This document shows, piece after piece, positions 20,839-22,423 of a DNA stretch of 22,423 nt (position 1 is the stretch's first letter; every line of letters begins with the position of its first letter). The position numbers and the translations under genes are program-made. Origin of the DNA: DATEAV01 sp964513155. Lineage in GTDB: Bacteria > Chloroflexota > Anaerolineae > Anaerolineales > E44-bin32. Where the stretch lies: NCBI GenBank assembly GCA_964513155.1, contig CAZEMA010000034.1, forward strand, positions 1-22,423, read 5' to 3'. The notes beneath the pieces are model-generated. The model ran no database searches and was not told the origin of the DNA. It was given only the letters and a program-made list of their open reading frames with translations.

Positions 20839-20875
20839 ACAGGCTCCCGGAGCCTTCAAGGTTTCGGGGGCCTGT
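20839..20875 (+). terminator. Strong 16-bp hairpin, likely end of the ctpA-zinc peptidase operon
   Basis: A 16-nt arm at 20839-20854 pairs fully with 20860-20875 around the loop TTCAA. Thirteen pairs are Watson-Crick and three are G-T. Those three would be A-C mismatches in the opposite strand's RNA, so the structure belongs to plus-strand transcripts. The following TCTGT is only a weak U-tract. Confidence 0.6.
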
Positions 20876-21134
20876 TCTGTCCCGGCAAGTCTCCTCGGCG
20901 CCCGTCAGCCCGATTCCTCTCCGAGAACTCCCCTCACTGTGGGTCTCCGATGGACATAACGTAAAGGAAACGGACCTAGGCCTCGATGCCGTTCCGAGTG
21001 CCGAGCACCTCTCGTCTCGAGCCGGTGCCTCCCGGTCTCTCTGAACTTCCCTTAAGGCAGGACTCATCCTCATCTAAGCGAGTCGGTCTATGATCCACCT
21101 GCGTATTGGTGAGACTCTGGAGTGGTTCTCGATC

Positions 21135-21143
21135 AGGAGGTGA
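21135..21143 (+). promoter_or_regulatory. Ribosome-binding site deciding the start of the HtrA gene
   Basis: AGGAGGTGA is a full match to the anti-Shine-Dalgarno sequence. AGGAGG ends 7 nt before the ATG at 21148, which rules out the in-frame start 42 nt upstream. Confidence 0.85.
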
Positions 21144-21147
21144 ACCG

Positions 21148-22305
21148 ATGTTGCAGAACAGTCCTTCACGCCGGCCCTCGCCGCGTAGTCTCGTCGTGGG
21201 TTTGCTGGTCGCGGCAGGCATGGTGGCCTCCGGTTTCACCGGCGCGCTGACCGGCGGCGCAGCCGTCTATCTGTCGGTCAGCCGCGCCACGCCGGCGCCA
21301 GTGACGGCGAGTGCCTCGCAGCAGGTCCGACAGATCGAAGCCTCGTATGACGTGACCACGGCGGTCACCGAGGCCGTGGCCAGGGTCGGACCTGCGGTGG
21401 TTACGGTCGTCAACCACTTGCAGCCCCAGCAGTCGATTCTTGGCACGACCAGCGAAGCCACCGCCTCGGGCTCTGGCGTGATCATCTCAGCCGATGGGTA
21501 CATCGTGACCAACAACCACGTGGTTGACAGTTCGCAGAGTCTGGAGGTGACCCTGGCGGACGGCACGACGTTGCCGGCCCGACTGATCGGCGTTGACCCC
21601 TTCGCCGACCTTGCCGTCCTCAAGGTCGAGGGAAGTATGCCCGCCGTCGCTGAGTGGGGCGACTCCGACGCCCTTAAAGCGGGGGAGACGGTGATCGCTA
21701 TTGGATCGCCCCTGGGGGATTTCGCCAACACGGTTACGGTTGGGGTGATCAGCGCCACCGGCCGTTCGATTGAGGCCGCCGCGGGCTTCCAGATGGAAGG
21801 TATGCTGCAGACCGACGCGGCCATCAACAGTGGCAACTCCGGTGGGCCGCTCGTCAGCCTGGCCGGCCAGGTCGTTGGCATCAACACGCTCGTCGTGCGT
21901 GGCAGTGGCTATAGCTCCGATGTGGCCGAGGGTCTGGGGTTCGCCATCTCCAGCAACACGGCACGGGCTGTGATCGAGCAGCTGGTCGCCACGGGGTTCG
22001 TCTCTCATCCCTATCTAGGAATCCAGTGGCAACCCCTCACGGCGGAGCAGGCCTCCGGCAAGCAGATGGAAGCCGGCGAGGGTGTGCTCGTGACACAGGT
22101 TTCCCCCGGCGGACCGGCGGACCAGGCTGGCCTCCGCCGCGGCGACATCCTCACTGCGGTTGACGGCAGCGCCGTATCGTCCGACAACCCATTCATCAAC
22201 CTGCTGTTCCAGCACCGCGCTGGCGAGACGATCAGCCTGAGCGTCTTGCGAGGAACTCAGCAGTTGGAGATCCGTCTGGTGCTGGGAGAGCGGCCTCGTT
22301 CGTGA
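21148..22305 (+). CDS. HtrA/DegP-family serine protease with one PDZ domain
   Basis: A 385-residue envelope protease and chaperone. An N-terminal hydrophobic segment (14-44) anchors it, and a low-complexity Ala/Thr/Pro linker follows. The trypsin-like domain carries the triad His124 (TNNHVV), Asp154 (DLAVLK) and Ser231 (GNSGGPL). A single C-terminal PDZ domain (about 286-380) contains YLGI and GPADQAGLRRGDIL. This is the DegS/HtrA layout found in many Gram-positive and chloroflexi genomes. The start is fixed by a perfect ribosome-binding site. It is separated from the upstream protease pair by a hairpin, so it is probably its own unit, though in the same functional neighbourhood. Confidence 0.95.
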   Translation: MLQNSPSRRPSPRSLVVGLLVAAGMVASGFTGALTGGAAVYLSVSRATPAPVTASASQQVRQIEASYDVTTAVTEAVARVGPAVVTVVNHLQPQQSILGTTSEATASGSGVIISADGYIVTNNHVVDSSQSLEVTLADGTTLPARLIGVDPFADLAVLKVEGSMPAVAEWGDSDALKAGETVIAIGSPLGDFANTVTVGVISATGRSIEAAAGFQMEGMLQTDAAINSGNSGGPLVSLAGQVVGINTLVVRGSGYSSDVAEGLGFAISSNTARAVIEQLVATGFVSHPYLGIQWQPLTAEQASGKQMEAGEGVLVTQVSPGGPADQAGLRRGDILTAVDGSAVSSDNPFINLLFQHRAGETISLSVLRGTQQLEIRLVLGERPRS

Positions 22306-22330
22306 GAGACTGACCCTGCTCCTAGCTGCT

Positions 22331-22409
22331 CGGCGGGGATCGCCGACCCCCTGTCCAGCCAGGGGCGGATGTAGGGGCGGCCCGTCTCGCCCCCGCTTGC
22401 GCACCCGGA
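22331..22409. repeat. Cluster of short inverted repeats after the HtrA gene
   Basis: Three stems lie in the last 118 bp: CGGCG/CGCCG at 22331-22345, CCCCTG/CAGGGG at 22348-22365, and a GGGGCG/CGCCCC pair near 22375-22394. None is followed by a T-run. The sequence TGTAGGGGCGG resembles GC-rich intergenic repeats I associate with such genomes. The element runs to the window edge and may be incomplete. Confidence 0.35.
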
Positions 22410-22423
22410 GGGTGTCGCGTGCA

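Larger units (their letters stand above)
20731..21147. other. Intergenic region between the zinc peptidase and HtrA genes
   Basis: A 417-bp stretch without a supported gene. It contains a small 5-bp hairpin at 20800-20816, the strong hairpin at 20839-20875, and near its end a possible -10 box TATGAT at 21089-21094 without a clear -35 partner. The stretch from 20880 to 21080 shows nothing I recognise. Confidence 0.6.

Noticed and set aside
21066..21094. A full sigma-70 promoter for the HtrA gene
   Set aside because: TATGAT at 21089-21094 fits a -10 box, but no -35 box lies 16-19 bp upstream and there is no TGn extension, so I do not list it as a promoter.

Overview
The window is GC-rich, gene-dense bacterial chromosome. 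Its likely source is a member of the Chloroflexota (Anaerolineae-like). This is inferred from the style of the EF-Tu, EF-G and RpoB proteins and from the mix of REC-ATPase, multi-sensor kinases and envelope proteases; no rRNA gene is present to settle it. I see no mobile element, CRISPR array, tRNA or rRNA gene.

Layout. (1) Positions 1-3168, minus strand: a canonical str operon, rpsL-rpsG-fusA-tuf, with tuf cut by the window edge. It has its own promoter and a leader with two perfect hairpins. (2) Positions 3595-7503, minus: rpoB as a separate unit with its own promoter (about 7663-7690) and a candidate terminator (about 3360-3392). rpoC is absent from its usual place after rpoB, and rplJ/rplL are absent before it. 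The encoded beta subunit carries an insertion of roughly 140 residues that contains a 26-residue tandem repeat. (3) Positions 7771-14925: a signalling island. A very large membrane histidine kinase runs on the minus strand. Diverging from it across 659 bp is a plus-strand operon of a receiver-ParA/CpaE-like ATPase, a sirtuin deacylase and a soluble GAF histidine kinase. (4) Positions 14926-16647, minus: mutL of the endonuclease type, abutting the GAF kinase tail to tail with no spacer. (5) Positions 16931-18492, plus: a HAD pyrimidine-nucleotidase-like phosphatase and an orphan CoA-transferase alpha subunit. (6) Positions 18751-22305, plus: three envelope proteases, CtpA (S41), a YugP-like membrane zinc peptidase and HtrA/DegP, split by a strong 16-bp hairpin after the second.

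The ribosome and RNA polymerase genes are housekeeping. The novel-looking parts are the repeat-bearing RpoB insertion, the solitary rpoB, and the receiver-ATPase/sirtuin/kinase operon. In that operon the first two genes share a reading frame across a single TGA, and the second and third overlap by 8 nt. Together they suggest a signalling module tying phosphorelay to NAD+-dependent deacylation; this function is inferred and not shown by the sequence. Five of the candidate promoters share an extended -10 element (TGn before the hexamer).
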